This document shows, piece by piece, positions 8,099 through 17,978 of a stretch of 26,964 nt of DNA. The notes under the pieces are model-generated. The model ran no database searches. It was not told the origin of the DNA and saw only the letters and a program-made list of their open reading frames with translations. The DNA comes from Ornithomonoglobus_A sp034090805 (GTDB lineage: Bacteria > Bacillota > Clostridia > UBA1381). Each line of letters starts with the position of its first letter. Positions within the stretch are counted from its first letter, which is position 1. A program made the translations under genes and the position numbers. Location: contig JAXDRV010000142.1 in NCBI GenBank assembly GCA_034090805.1, forward strand, positions 1 to 26,964, read 5' to 3'.

Positions 8099-9084
8099 AA
8101 ATAGCTGTTATAGGCTCAGGCGGCTGGGGAACGGCGGTTTCGCTGCTTCTTGCTGAAAAAGGGAACGATGTGTATTTGTGGTCGTGGATTCAGGAGGAAA
8201 CAGACAGACTGAACCGTGACCGTGAAAATAAAGAATTTCTTCCGGGGATAAAATTTCCCGATAATATAACCTGCTCGCATGACATGGCAGAATGTGTAAA
8301 AAATGCGTCATTAATAGTAACTGCCGCACCCTCGCCCGCAACACGTACAACCGCAAGGCAGCTTGCACCGCACACAGCGGACGGACAGGTGATTGTAAAT
8401 ATTTCAAAGGGCTTGGAGGAAAGCACTCTTTCAAGACTTTCGGAGGTTTACGCATCTGAGATACCTCAGGCAAGGATAGCTGTTTTAAGCGGCCCGTCAC
8501 ACGCCGAGGAGGTGTCAAGACGGCTGCCGACAACAAACGTTGCCGCTTGTGCCGATATAGATACGGCAGGCTTTATACAGGACGTTTTCATGAATGAGAA
8601 TTTTCGTGTATACACAAGCACGGACGTTATCGGAGTGGAGCTTGGCGGTTCGCTCAAAAATGTAATTGCCCTATGTGCCGGTATATCGGACGGACTTGGT
8701 TACGGCGACAACACAAAGGCTGCGCTTATAACGAGAGGACTTGCGGAGATTTCCAGGCTCGGAACAGCCATGGGCGCAGATGAAAAAACCTTTATGGGAC
8801 TTAGCGGCATGGGTGATTTGATAGTTACGTGTACGAGTATGCACTCAAGGAACAGACGTGCCGGAATACTTCTCGGCAAGGGAAAAAGCCTTAAGGAAAC
8901 TCTTGACGAGGTGCATATGGTGGTAGAGGGCGTAAATACCGCAGCGGCGGCATATAAGCTCAGTAAAAAATATAATGTCGAAATGCCGATCGTTGAAGAG
9001 GCAAATAATATCTTATATAACGGAGCCGATGCACGTGAGGCGGTAATGCGGCTGATGACAAGAGAAAAACGTGTTGAGGGATAA
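8095..9084 (+). CDS. gpsA: Glycerol-3-phosphate dehydrogenase [NAD(P)+]
   Basis: GpsA is a cytoplasmic enzyme that reduces dihydroxyacetone phosphate to sn-glycerol-3-phosphate, the acceptor used by PlsY. The 329-aa protein begins with a Rossmann nucleotide-binding motif (IGSGGWGTA, about 6-14). It has LSGPSHAEEV, the catalytic-Lys region GSLKNVIAL, and ISDGLGYGDNTKAALITRGL, followed by GLSGMGDLIVTC. These are hallmarks of the family over its full length. It overlaps plsY by 4 nt and is separated from ftsK by 33 nt. In many spore formers spoIVA follows gpsA; here it does not. Confidence 0.96.
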   Translation: MKIAVIGSGGWGTAVSLLLAEKGNDVYLWSWIQEETDRLNRDRENKEFLPGIKFPDNITCSHDMAECVKNASLIVTAAPSPATRTTARQLAPHTADGQVIVNISKGLEESTLSRLSEVYASEIPQARIAVLSGPSHAEEVSRRLPTTNVAACADIDTAGFIQDVFMNENFRVYTSTDVIGVELGGSLKNVIALCAGISDGLGYGDNTKAALITRGLAEISRLGTAMGADEKTFMGLSGMGDLIVTCTSMHSRNRRAGILLGKGKSLKETLDEVHMVVEGVNTAAAAYKLSKKYNVEMPIVEEANNILYNGADAREAVMRLMTREKRVEG

Positions 9085-9117
9085 GTATTTTACGAAAATG
9101 GAGGATTAATTTATATA

Positions 9118-11589
9118 ATGGCAGCTTCCAAAAAAAAGACGGCAAAAAAAGCTCCCTCAAGGAGTACAAAACCGTCGGGAGGAAATAAAAAAGCAAAAAA
9201 GAATACGGCGCAGTCCAATCCCATACCGGTTTATATAATAACGATGGGATTGCTTGCGTTGTTTCTCGGAATATTTATGTATGTTGATACCGGGGGAGAG
9301 GGTATAATAAACGAGGCTGTGCGGATATTCTTCTGCGGAATGTTCGGACGGGCGGGATTTTTTATACCTATAATATGCTTTGGTATGATGATGTATATGT
9401 CGAGGTATAAGGATATAAGAAAATTCTGGATTAAGCTTCTGCTTTTGATGTTGACGCTGATTAACATAAGCGCTCTTGCGGGACTGTATAATGACAGTAT
9501 TCTGGGAACGGCGTTTGCGATGGGTGCATATAATCTTGCGGGAGGAGGTCTGCTCGGTACTGCGGTATCGGTATTTTTGACTTCAATGATACAAACGGCA
9601 GCCTCATATATCGTGCTTATCATAACGCTTATCGTACTTGCCGGTGCGGTAAGCGGTGTTCCGCTGTTTAAGCTTATGGGACACAGTGCCCAAAGAGCCG
9701 CAGACAAGGCGGCGGATAAATACGGTGAGCTTAAGGAAAAATATGAGGAGGAGCGTGTTCTGCGTGATCGTGAGCGTGAGGAGCGGGAACATATGCCTCT
9801 TGATGTTGCGCAGGATTTTGCCGATGAGAAGAAGCGTGGATTTTTGAAATTCAAAAAACCGGAGGATGGCGAGCTTCCCCAACCGAAACGGCGCAGTGAA
9901 GACGAGGATTTCTCGGACGGTATAGACGAGGTATTCGGCGCAAAGGAAGAGCCGGACAGCTTCGGATTTACCAAGGAGGACGCAGTCAAGCCGAAGTACG
10001 GAGAGCCTGCCGAGATAAAGCCTGAAACGGAATCCAAGGCGGATACGCCGGCTGCGGAGAAAGCAAAAAAACGTGAAAAGAGTATAAGCGAGGACGAAAG
10101 GCAGAGCTTCCATGAGGAATTTGACAGTGCGCTTGAGAAGCCGGTGCGTGAATACGTGTATCCTACGGTTGATTTGCTGAACGTTCCGAAAAAGATTTCG
10201 GGAGATTTGCGGGAGGAATTGAGAAGAACGGCGGAAAAGCTTATTCGGGTGCTTGACGATTTCGGAGTAAAGGCAAAGCTTTTGCAGGTAACGCAGGGGC
10301 CTACGGTCACACGATTTGAAATTCAGCCGGATACGGGAATAAAGCTTTCCAAAATAGTCGGTCTTGCCGATGATATAGCGTTGAATCTTGCGGTTTCGAC
10401 TGTGCTTGTCGCTCCCGTACAGGGGAAGGCGGCGGTTGGCGTTGAGATACCTAATAACAGCGTTTCGACCGTTTCGATACGTGAGATGATAGAATCAGAT
10501 AAATTCAGAAGAGCAAAATCAAAGCTGACCGTTGCGCTCGGAAAGGACATAGGCGGTAATGTTGTTGTCGGAGATATTGCAAAAATGCCGCACGTGCTTA
10601 TAGCAGGAGCTACGGGAAGCGGTAAATCGGTATGTATAAATACGATAATAACAAGTATTTTGTATAAAGCCTCGCCGGAGGAGGTCAAGCTGATAATGGT
10701 TGACCCGAAGGTTGTTGAGCTGGGAGTTTATAACGGAATACCGCATCTTCTTGTACCGGTTGTGACAGAGCCTAAAAAGGCAGCAGGTGCGCTTAACTGG
10801 GCGGTGACGGAAATGATGCGCCGCTATGAGCTTTTCAAGGATACGGGCGTAAGAAAGCTTGAATCCTACAATGAGCTTATGGAAAGCAGAGGCGAGGACA
10901 AGATACCGCAGCTTGTGATAATAATAGACGAGCTTGCCGACCTTATGATGGTTGCGGCAAAGGAGGTTGAGGATTATGTGTGCCGTCTTGCGCAGCTTGC
11001 AAGAGCGGCGGGTATACATCTTATAATCGCAACTCAGCGTCCGTCCGTTGACGTTATTACGGGTCTTATAAAGGCAAATATCCCGTCAAGAATTGCGTTT
11101 GCGGTTTCCTCGCAGGTGGACAGCCGAACAATTCTTGATAAAGGCGGAGCGGAGAAGCTGCTCGGTATGGGTGATATGCTTTATTACCCGATGGGCGCAC
11201 GTGAAACAATACGTGTTCAGGGTGCTTTTGTGTCCGATGCGGAGATTGAGCGGATAATTGACTTTATAAAGGATAACACAGAGCCTAATACCTACAGCGA
11301 GGATTTGGCGGAGCATATAGAACGCTGCTCTACAGGCGAAAACGGAGTTACTCCCGATACGGAGGACGACGGTGACGCACTTTTGCCGGACGCTGTTGCG
11401 CTTGCGGTTGAATTAGGCAAGATTTCCACATCAATGATCCAAAGGCGACTCGGTGTCGGATATTCCCGTGCCGGCAGAATTGTGGATCAAATGGAGGCAA
11501 GAGGAATCATTTCACCCGCCAACGGCTCCAAGCCGAGAGATGTACTTATAAGTCATGCCGATATGGCGGCAGTAAACAGCAATGATTAA
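9118..11589 (+). CDS. FtsK/SpoIIIE family DNA translocase
   Basis: This is an ATP-driven membrane-anchored DNA pump that clears chromosome DNA from the closing septum, or moves it into a forespore. The 823-aa product has a Lys-rich start, about four membrane helices (about 37-190) and a charged, partly coiled linker (about 195-340). The motor has GATGSGKS (497-504, Walker A) and IIIDELADL (D604, E605, Walker B). The C-terminal gamma winged helix (GKISTSMIQRRLGVGYSRAG region) would read orienting DNA sequences. GGAGG at 9100-9104 is 13 nt from the ATG, slightly far. FtsK and SpoIIIE cannot be told apart from sequence alone. The gene ends 8 nt inside ygiQ. Confidence 0.95.
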   Translation: MAASKKKTAKKAPSRSTKPSGGNKKAKKNTAQSNPIPVYIITMGLLALFLGIFMYVDTGGEGIINEAVRIFFCGMFGRAGFFIPIICFGMMMYMSRYKDIRKFWIKLLLLMLTLINISALAGLYNDSILGTAFAMGAYNLAGGGLLGTAVSVFLTSMIQTAASYIVLIITLIVLAGAVSGVPLFKLMGHSAQRAADKAADKYGELKEKYEEERVLRDREREEREHMPLDVAQDFADEKKRGFLKFKKPEDGELPQPKRRSEDEDFSDGIDEVFGAKEEPDSFGFTKEDAVKPKYGEPAEIKPETESKADTPAAEKAKKREKSISEDERQSFHEEFDSALEKPVREYVYPTVDLLNVPKKISGDLREELRRTAEKLIRVLDDFGVKAKLLQVTQGPTVTRFEIQPDTGIKLSKIVGLADDIALNLAVSTVLVAPVQGKAAVGVEIPNNSVSTVSIREMIESDKFRRAKSKLTVALGKDIGGNVVVGDIAKMPHVLIAGATGSGKSVCINTIITSILYKASPEEVKLIMVDPKVVELGVYNGIPHLLVPVVTEPKKAAGALNWAVTEMMRRYELFKDTGVRKLESYNELMESRGEDKIPQLVIIIDELADLMMVAAKEVEDYVCRLAQLARAAGIHLIIATQRPSVDVITGLIKANIPSRIAFAVSSQVDSRTILDKGGAEKLLGMGDMLYYPMGARETIRVQGAFVSDAEIERIIDFIKDNTEPNTYSEDLAEHIERCSTGENGVTPDTEDDGDALLPDAVALAVELGKISTSMIQRRLGVGYSRAGRIVDQMEARGIISPANGSKPRDVLISHADMAAVNSND

Positions 11590-13552
11590 TGTGAAAAATA
11601 TGATTAAAAACAATGATTTTTTACCCGTATGCAGAAAAGATATGGAAAAACGAGACTGGGACGAGCTTGATTTTCTGTATATTGTGGGTGATGCCTACGT
11701 GGATCACCCAAGCTTCGGTCATGCAATTATTTCGAGAGTACTCGAAAGCTGCGGCTACAGAGTCGGGATAATTGCACTGCCGGATTGGCATACAAACGAC
11801 GATTTTCTGAAAATGGGAAAGCCCAGGCTTGCCGTACTTGTTTCCGCCGGAAATATTGACAGTATGGTAAACCACTATACCGTATCAAAAAAGCGCCGCA
11901 GTGATGACGCATATGCTCCCGGCAATAAAGCGGGGCAGCGTCCCGACAGAGCGACAATAGTCTACTGCAACAAAGCACGTCAGCTTTTCAAGGACGTGCC
12001 GGTGCTTATAGGCGGCGTTGAGGCGAGTCTGCGGCGGTTTGCGCATTATGATTACTGGGACGATAAGGTTCGCCGTTCGATACTCCTTGATTCAAAGGCG
12101 GATTTGCTCATGTACGGAATGGGCGAAAAGCAAATGGCGGAAATCGCCCGAAGATTGGATGGCGGCGAAAAAATATCCGATATAACAGACGTTCCGGGCA
12201 CGTGCTATTTATCGCATGATTTGCCGGAGGGAGTGTTTGAGGAAATACCCTCCTTTGAGGAATGTGAGACGGACAAGCGGAAATACGCCGAATCGTGCCG
12301 TGTTCAGTATTACGAGCAAAATCCGTTTATAGGGAAAACTCTTGTGCAAAAGCACGGAGACAGGTATCTGATACAAAACAGACCGATGCCGCCGCTTGAA
12401 ACAGAGGAGCTTGACAAGGTGTATGCGCTGCCGTATATGAAAAATTATCACCCCATGTATGAAAAATACGGCGGGATAGAGGCGATTAAGGAGGTAAAAT
12501 TCTCCCTTGCCGCAAACCGAGGGTGCTTTGGCAGCTGCAATTTCTGTGCCCTTGCGTTTCATCAGGGACGTATCGTTACCTCAAGAAGTGATGAATCTCT
12601 TATTGCGGAAGCAAAGGAGATGATAAAGGATAAGGACTTTAAAGGATATATTCACGATGTCGGCGGTCCGACGGCAAACTTCAGAGGTCCGGCGTGTAAA
12701 AAGCAGCTAAAAACAGGAGCGTGTAAGGACAGGCAGTGTCTGTTTCCGTCACCGTGCAAAAATATGGAAATTGACCACAGCGCATATCTGAAGCTTTTAA
12801 GAAAGCTGCGTTCGCTTGACGGAGTAAAAAAGGTTTTCATACGTTCGGGGATACGATTTGATTATCTCATAAACGACAAGGACGACACGTTTTTTTACGA
12901 GCTATGCAAATATCACGTGAGCGGTCAGCTTAAGGTTGCCCCGGAGCATGTAAGCGATAATGTATTAAAATACATGGGCAAGCCGGAAAACGGTGTGTTC
13001 AATAAGTTTTCCGACAAGTTCTATAAAATAAATGAAAAGATAGGGAAGAAGCAGTATCTTGTTCCGTATCTGATGTCAAGCCATCCGGGCAGTACGCTTA
13101 GAGATGCGATAAGCCTTGCAGTTTACCTCAAGGAGCATAATATAAATCCGCAGCAGGTTCAGGATTTTTATCCGACACCGGGGACGATTTCAACGTGTAT
13201 GTTTTATACCGGCTTAGATCCGTTTACGATGAAAAAGGTGTACGTACCGAAATCGCCGAAGGAAAAAGCAATGCAGAGAGCCTTGCTGCAATTCAGAAAT
13301 CCCGATAATTACAGGCTTGTGTATGAAGCACTTGTAAAAGCGGGACGCACCGATTTAATCGGTTATCAGAACAGGTGTCTGATAAAACCGCCGCAGGGCG
13401 ATATTTTAAATAATGGGAGGAATACAAATGGCAATGCTGTTAAAGGGAAAGGAAGTTTCGGCAAGAATAAAGCAGGAGCTGAAAAAAGAAACGGACGCAC
13501 TAAAGGAAAAGGGAATAACTCCGGGTCTCGCCGTCATAATAGTGGGCGATGA
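11582..13552 (+). CDS. ygiQ: YgiQ-type radical SAM protein (UPF0313)
   Basis: The product is 656 aa. The N-terminal region WDELDFLYIVGDAYVDHPSFG is diagnostic of the YgiQ family. The radical SAM motif is C315-FGS-C319-NF-C322 (Cx3Cx2C). The function is unknown; many members have a basic low-complexity tail. The start overlaps the ftsK stop by 8 nt and lacks a clear Shine-Dalgarno; an in-frame GTG (11591) or ATG (11600) are alternatives, so coupling to ftsK is likely. The C terminus is odd. The conserved part ends near GRTDLIGYQNRCLIKPP, after which the frame runs on for about 50 codons, the last 41 of them inside folD, giving a Gly/Lys/Asn/Arg-rich tail. This could be a native basic tail or the result of a lost stop codon. 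Confidence 0.93.
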   Translation: MINVKNMIKNNDFLPVCRKDMEKRDWDELDFLYIVGDAYVDHPSFGHAIISRVLESCGYRVGIIALPDWHTNDDFLKMGKPRLAVLVSAGNIDSMVNHYTVSKKRRSDDAYAPGNKAGQRPDRATIVYCNKARQLFKDVPVLIGGVEASLRRFAHYDYWDDKVRRSILLDSKADLLMYGMGEKQMAEIARRLDGGEKISDITDVPGTCYLSHDLPEGVFEEIPSFEECETDKRKYAESCRVQYYEQNPFIGKTLVQKHGDRYLIQNRPMPPLETEELDKVYALPYMKNYHPMYEKYGGIEAIKEVKFSLAANRGCFGSCNFCALAFHQGRIVTSRSDESLIAEAKEMIKDKDFKGYIHDVGGPTANFRGPACKKQLKTGACKDRQCLFPSPCKNMEIDHSAYLKLLRKLRSLDGVKKVFIRSGIRFDYLINDKDDTFFYELCKYHVSGQLKVAPEHVSDNVLKYMGKPENGVFNKFSDKFYKINEKIGKKQYLVPYLMSSHPGSTLRDAISLAVYLKEHNINPQQVQDFYPTPGTISTCMFYTGLDPFTMKKVYVPKSPKEKAMQRALLQFRNPDNYRLVYEALVKAGRTDLIGYQNRCLIKPPQGDILNNGRNTNGNAVKGKGSFGKNKAGAEKRNGRTKGKGNNSGSRRHNSGR

Positions 13553-14279
13553 TCCGGCAAGCAGAGTATACGTAAACAATAAGAAAAAGGTATGTGCGGA
13601 GTGCGGCTTTTATTCGGAGGAATACGCTCTGCCCAAAGAAACAACACAGGAGGAGCTGCTTGCTCTTATTGATAAGCTGAACAAAAAAAGCGATATTTCG
13701 GGAATACTCGTTCAGCTGCCGGTTCCTAAGCATATAGATGAAACAACGATAATAAACGCAATAGACCCCAAAAAGGACGTTGACGCTTTTCATCCCGTAA
13801 ACGTGGGCAAGATTATGGTCGGAAATTTCGATTTCGTGCCATGTACTCCCGCAGGTGTGATGGAGCTTATCAAGGAATCGGGGATAGACGTTGAGGGCAA
13901 GGAATGTGTAATAGTCGGAAGAAGCAATATAGTCGGCAAGCCGCAGGCAATGCTGCTGCTGCACCAAAACGGAACGGTGACAATATGCCATTCCAGAACG
14001 AAAAATCTTAAGGAGCATACAAAAAAAGCAGATATACTCGTTGCCGCTGTAGGTATTCCGAATTTCATAACTGGAGATATGGTAAAAGAGGGTGCGGTTG
14101 TAATCGATGTAGGCATAAACCGCCTTGAAAACGGTAAGCTTTGCGGTGATGTTGAGTTTGACTCGGCAGAAAAGGTCGCAGGTGCAATAACTCCCGTTCC
14201 TGGCGGTGTTGGACCTATGACGATAGCAATGCTTATGAAGAACACGGTCAAAGCAGCGGTTATAAACGAAACAAAATAG
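13428..14279 (+). CDS. folD: Methylenetetrahydrofolate dehydrogenase / cyclohydrolase FolD
   Basis: FolD interconverts 5,10-methylene-, methenyl- and 10-formyl-tetrahydrofolate in one-carbon metabolism. The 283-aa protein shows the active-site YVNNK (K52), SDISGILVQLPVP, the DVDAFHPVNVGK loop and the cofactor-site GRSNIVGKP. The C-terminal signature is ITPVPGGVGPMTIAMLMKN. A frame-open ATG lies at 13413, but it is the first part of the GGGAGG ribosome binding site (13415-13420); the ATG at 13428 fits both spacing and homology. The first 125 nt lie inside the ygiQ frame. sbcD follows after 8 nt. Confidence 0.96.
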   Translation: MAMLLKGKEVSARIKQELKKETDALKEKGITPGLAVIIVGDDPASRVYVNNKKKVCAECGFYSEEYALPKETTQEELLALIDKLNKKSDISGILVQLPVPKHIDETTIINAIDPKKDVDAFHPVNVGKIMVGNFDFVPCTPAGVMELIKESGIDVEGKECVIVGRSNIVGKPQAMLLLHQNGTVTICHSRTKNLKEHTKKADILVAAVGIPNFITGDMVKEGAVVIDVGINRLENGKLCGDVEFDSAEKVAGAITPVPGGVGPMTIAMLMKNTVKAAVINETK

Positions 14280-14287
14280 AGATTACC

Positions 14288-15382
14288 ATGAAATTTCTTC
14301 ATCTTTCGGATCTTCATATAGGCAAACGCTTAAACGGCGTGAGCCTATGTGAGGATCAACGATATATTTTTAAACAAATAATTGAAATTGCAGCAAAAAA
14401 CAAGCTCGGCGCCGCAGTTATAGCCGGAGATGTGTACGATAAGTCCGCACCCTCGGCGGAGGCGGTCGAGCTTTTTGATGATTTTCTTACAGAACTGCAC
14501 AATCTCGGTATTCCGATTATGATAATAAGCGGCAATCATGATTCGCCGGAGCGGCTGAGCTTCGGCAGACGGATTATGGATAACGTACATATTTGCTGCA
14601 ACTTTGACGGTACGCTGCATAGGGTAAGAGTTTGTGACGTTGATTTTTATTTGCTGCCGTTTGTGAAGCCTCAGACGGTGAGAAGCGTTCTCGGAAAAGA
14701 TGACCTTGACGACTTTAATGAAATGGCAGAGCTTATTTTTAAGGATTTCAAAAGCGAAGGTAAATCGGTGCTTGTTATGCATCAGTTTATTAACGCAGGT
14801 GCCGAATGTCCCGAATACGGCGGCAGCGAATCGGTGACGGTAGGGACGATAGACAATATTGATTTATCGCATTTTTCGGAATTTGATTACGTTGCACTCG
14901 GTCATATTCACAGGCAGCAGAGCATGAAAAATGCGGTATACTGCGGATCTCCTTTAAAATATTCCTTTGCCGAGGCATCATCGGAAAAGTATGCGGTGAT
15001 AGTTGATACCGATAATGATATGTCCGTTGAAAAAATCCCGCTTAAGCCGCTGCATGATATGCGAAAAATCAAGGGAAGTATAGAAAATCTGCTCGACCCG
15101 GAGGTGTACGGTGATACGGACACGGAGGACTATATCAGCGTTACGCTGACGGACAGAGGCGTTATTGACGCTGCCGGAAAATTAAGGGCGGTTTATAAAA
15201 ACGTGCTGGAAATTCATTTTGAAGGTGATGAAACGGAAACCTCAGCCGGAGCCGTCAGCGCCGAGGATATACGTGAGAAGTCACCGGAGGAGCTTTTCGG
15301 GCAGTTTTTCAAGGAGCAAAACGGTGCGGAAATGACAGAGGAACAGCGTGAAATTGTAAAGGAGATTTTTGAAGAGCTATGA
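14288..15382 (+). CDS. sbcD: Nuclease SbcCD subunit D
   Basis: SbcD is the Mn-dependent phosphoesterase of the SbcCD (Mre11/Rad50-like) complex, which opens hairpins and processes blocked DNA ends. The 364-aa protein starts with HLSDLHIG (D8, H10) and continues with AGDVYD (D48), SGNHDSPERL (N83, H84) and VMHQF. It then has ALGHIHRQQ and YCGSPLKYSF, the full set of metal-ligand motifs. The Shine-Dalgarno is weak (AGAG), so translation may depend on folD 8 nt upstream. The stop overlaps sbcC by 4 nt. Confidence 0.96.
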   Translation: MKFLHLSDLHIGKRLNGVSLCEDQRYIFKQIIEIAAKNKLGAAVIAGDVYDKSAPSAEAVELFDDFLTELHNLGIPIMIISGNHDSPERLSFGRRIMDNVHICCNFDGTLHRVRVCDVDFYLLPFVKPQTVRSVLGKDDLDDFNEMAELIFKDFKSEGKSVLVMHQFINAGAECPEYGGSESVTVGTIDNIDLSHFSEFDYVALGHIHRQQSMKNAVYCGSPLKYSFAEASSEKYAVIVDTDNDMSVEKIPLKPLHDMRKIKGSIENLLDPEVYGDTDTEDYISVTLTDRGVIDAAGKLRAVYKNVLEIHFEGDETETSAGAVSAEDIREKSPEELFGQFFKEQNGAEMTEEQREIVKEIFEEL

Positions 15383-17976
15383 AACCGATAAAACTTGTGA
15401 TGAGCGCTTTCGGCTCTTACGGCGGCGAAACGGAGCTTGATTTTTCGCAGCTTAACGGACTTTACATAATAACGGGCGATACCGGTGCCGGAAAAACAAC
15501 GATATTTGACGCAATAACCTTTGCGCTTTACGGCGAGGTCAGCGGCGGAGCGAAAGAAACATCAATGCTCAGAAGTGATTTTGCGGCCGACGATGCAAAG
15601 ACGTATGTAAAGCTTGAATTTACGCACAGGGGCAAGACGTATAAGCTTGAGCGCAGTCCGGCATATATTCCGAGAGGGAAAAAAAGTCCCCGTCAGCCTA
15701 CGGCACTTTTGGAGTGTTCGGATGGAAAGACGATAAGCAAGGCTCGTGACGTAACTGCTGAAATTATAAATCTTCTGGGTATCGATAAAAATCAGTTTAC
15801 GCAGATTGCAATGATCGCCCAGGGTGATTTTATGCGGCTGCTTGTTGCCGATACGGAGGAAAGGGGTAAAATATTCCGCCGTATATTCAATACCGATATG
15901 TATATCGGATTCCAGAATAAGCTTAAGGAGCGGCTGTCGCTTGAAAAGGAGAATTTCGACAGCCTGCAGAAAAGTATACTGCAATATGCCGCGGCTGCGT
16001 CTGGTATAGAAACTGTATGCGATATAAACGAGCCGGAGGAATTTTTGGAGGCTTTAAAAGCAACGATCAAGTCGGATAAAAAAGCGGACAGGCGTCTGAA
16101 ACTTGACGAAAATAAAAAATCGGAAAAAGCTGCGGAACTGACACGATATGCCGCCTTTGCGGAAAGCCGATTGAAGGCGCTTGGCGATACGGAGAAGATA
16201 GGCGGCGGTGAAGCCGATTCAGCGTTAAGAAAGAGCATTGCCGAGAGCATAGAGGACGACAGCGTTCAGCGCAAATTAACGGAGGATATAAACCGTATAC
16301 GTGCAAGTCTTGACGAATATGAGGAAATCTCAAAAGCGGAAAGCAAACGTGAGCAGCTTGAACGGAATCTTGCGGAGATAGGCATTCAAATAAAAAAGCT
16401 CAGCAGCGAGTGCGAAAAATTAAGAAAAGAACGGGACGAAAAGCTTGCAAACGCAAAGGAGCTTGCGGGAGCGGAGCTTGAGATACAAAGCGTGAGCACA
16501 TCAATCAAGGATTACGATGCAGAGCGTGAAAGACTGAATTCGGTTATAAAAAAGCTTGATGAATACGAGCGTACAGCGGCAGAGCTTAAAAAGGCTCAAG
16601 ATGCTTTTATCGACGCAGAGGCGGCTTTTGACGCAGCCGACAAAAAAGCGGCTGACGGAGAAGCCTTGTTTTTGCGGGAGCAGGCGGGGATTATGGCGGC
16701 GGGATTGAGTGATAATTCACCGTGTCCTGTGTGCGGATCACTGCTGCACCCGTCACCTGCCGCACTTACCGACGGTGCACCGTCCGAAGCGGAGGTCAAG
16801 AAAATGAAGTCGCAGGCACGCCGCCTTGAAAAGGAAAAGAACGATAAAGCGCAGCGTGCGGCGGAACTGTTTAAGGAAAGCGAGCTGTATTTGTCGGAGG
16901 TAAAGGAACGGGCGGCAGAACACAAACTCGACACGGAAAACATAAGATCCTCGGCTGAAGAGGCAATCAAGAAATTATCCGACAGGGAAAATACGGCAAA
17001 ATCAAGGCTTGAAATTCTTCAGCAGCAGATAAAAACACGTGAGGCAATGCTCAGCTCTGCGGAGCTTGTCGGCAAGCAGACTGAAAAGCTTGAGAATGAG
17101 CTTAAAAATAAGCAAAAATCCGAGCAGGAAATCAGCAGCGATATAAAAGCAGCCGAAAGCCGAATCAGTGAGATGAAACGCCGATTATCATATGCTACGA
17201 AAACCGAGGCGGAAAATGAAATGAATAAAATCATGTCCGGACTTTCCGAGCAGCGTGCGTGCATAGAAATTCTTGCGGAGGAATACAATTGTGAGCTTAA
17301 GGAAATAAAAGAGGCTCAGCTTGAAATTTCAAGCGAAAGACGCAGAATTTTCAGCCGTATCGAAAATAACGGCAAGGCAGTGGCGGAGCTTGAGAAAGCC
17401 ATCCCCGAATACCGTGCTGCCGAAAAGCATTTTATTGAGCTTGATATACTCACAAAGACCGCTTGCGGAGATTTAAAAGGCAGAACAAAGCTTGCCTTTG
17501 AACAGTATATTCAAGGAGCGTATTTTGAGAGAATTATACGTGAGGCGAATAAACGCTTCACACGCATGACCGGCGGCAGATATGAGCTTGTAAGACGTTT
17601 TGACGCTCTTAATAAGAAAGGAAAAACGGGACTTGATCTTGATGTACTCGATAATTACACCGGGAGAAACAGAAGCGTAAAGTCGCTTTCCGGCGGCGAA
17701 AGCTTCAAGGCTTCGCTTGCGCTTGCGCTCGGAATGTCCGATGTGATACAGGCGTCTGCCGGAGGAGTGAGCATAGATGCGATGTTTGTTGACGAGGGCT
17801 TCGGCTCTCTTGATGACGAATCGATTGAGCTTGCGGTTGAAACGCTTGCGGAGCTTACCGACAGCAGCAGGAGTGTGGGGATTATTTCCCATGTGGCGGA
17901 GCTTAAGGAGAGAATAGACCAAAAAATCATTGTAACCAAAAGCCGCAGCGGCAGCAGTGCGGTTATTTGCAGATAA
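15379..17976 (+). CDS. sbcC: Nuclease SbcCD subunit C (Rad50-like ATPase)
   Basis: SbcC is the SMC-like ATPase that tethers DNA ends and drives SbcD. The N-terminal lobe has GDTGAGKTT (33-41) and the Q-loop MIAQGDF. Two long coiled-coil arms (about 170-420 and 470-690) flank a zinc hook C449-P-V-C452. The C-terminal lobe has the signature SLSGGESFKASLALALG and Walker B AMFVDEGFGSLDDES. At 865 aa it is shorter than many SbcC proteins of about 1000 aa, which implies shorter arms; all catalytic motifs are intact. It is the last gene of the run and converges on the transaldolase gene. Confidence 0.96.
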   Translation: MKPIKLVMSAFGSYGGETELDFSQLNGLYIITGDTGAGKTTIFDAITFALYGEVSGGAKETSMLRSDFAADDAKTYVKLEFTHRGKTYKLERSPAYIPRGKKSPRQPTALLECSDGKTISKARDVTAEIINLLGIDKNQFTQIAMIAQGDFMRLLVADTEERGKIFRRIFNTDMYIGFQNKLKERLSLEKENFDSLQKSILQYAAAASGIETVCDINEPEEFLEALKATIKSDKKADRRLKLDENKKSEKAAELTRYAAFAESRLKALGDTEKIGGGEADSALRKSIAESIEDDSVQRKLTEDINRIRASLDEYEEISKAESKREQLERNLAEIGIQIKKLSSECEKLRKERDEKLANAKELAGAELEIQSVSTSIKDYDAERERLNSVIKKLDEYERTAAELKKAQDAFIDAEAAFDAADKKAADGEALFLREQAGIMAAGLSDNSPCPVCGSLLHPSPAALTDGAPSEAEVKKMKSQARRLEKEKNDKAQRAAELFKESELYLSEVKERAAEHKLDTENIRSSAEEAIKKLSDRENTAKSRLEILQQQIKTREAMLSSAELVGKQTEKLENELKNKQKSEQEISSDIKAAESRISEMKRRLSYATKTEAENEMNKIMSGLSEQRACIEILAEEYNCELKEIKEAQLEISSERRRIFSRIENNGKAVAELEKAIPEYRAAEKHFIELDILTKTACGDLKGRTKLAFEQYIQGAYFERIIREANKRFTRMTGGRYELVRRFDALNKKGKTGLDLDVLDNYTGRNRSVKSLSGGESFKASLALALGMSDVIQASAGGVSIDAMFVDEGFGSLDDESIELAVETLAELTDSSRSVGIISHVAELKERIDQKIIVTKSRSGSSAVICR

Positions 17977-17978
17977 AA

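Noticed and set aside
9231..10310. 359-codon minus-strand frame opposite ftsK
   Set aside because: Long, but Ser-rich and without recognisable domains or a start signal; ftsK on the plus strand is unambiguous.
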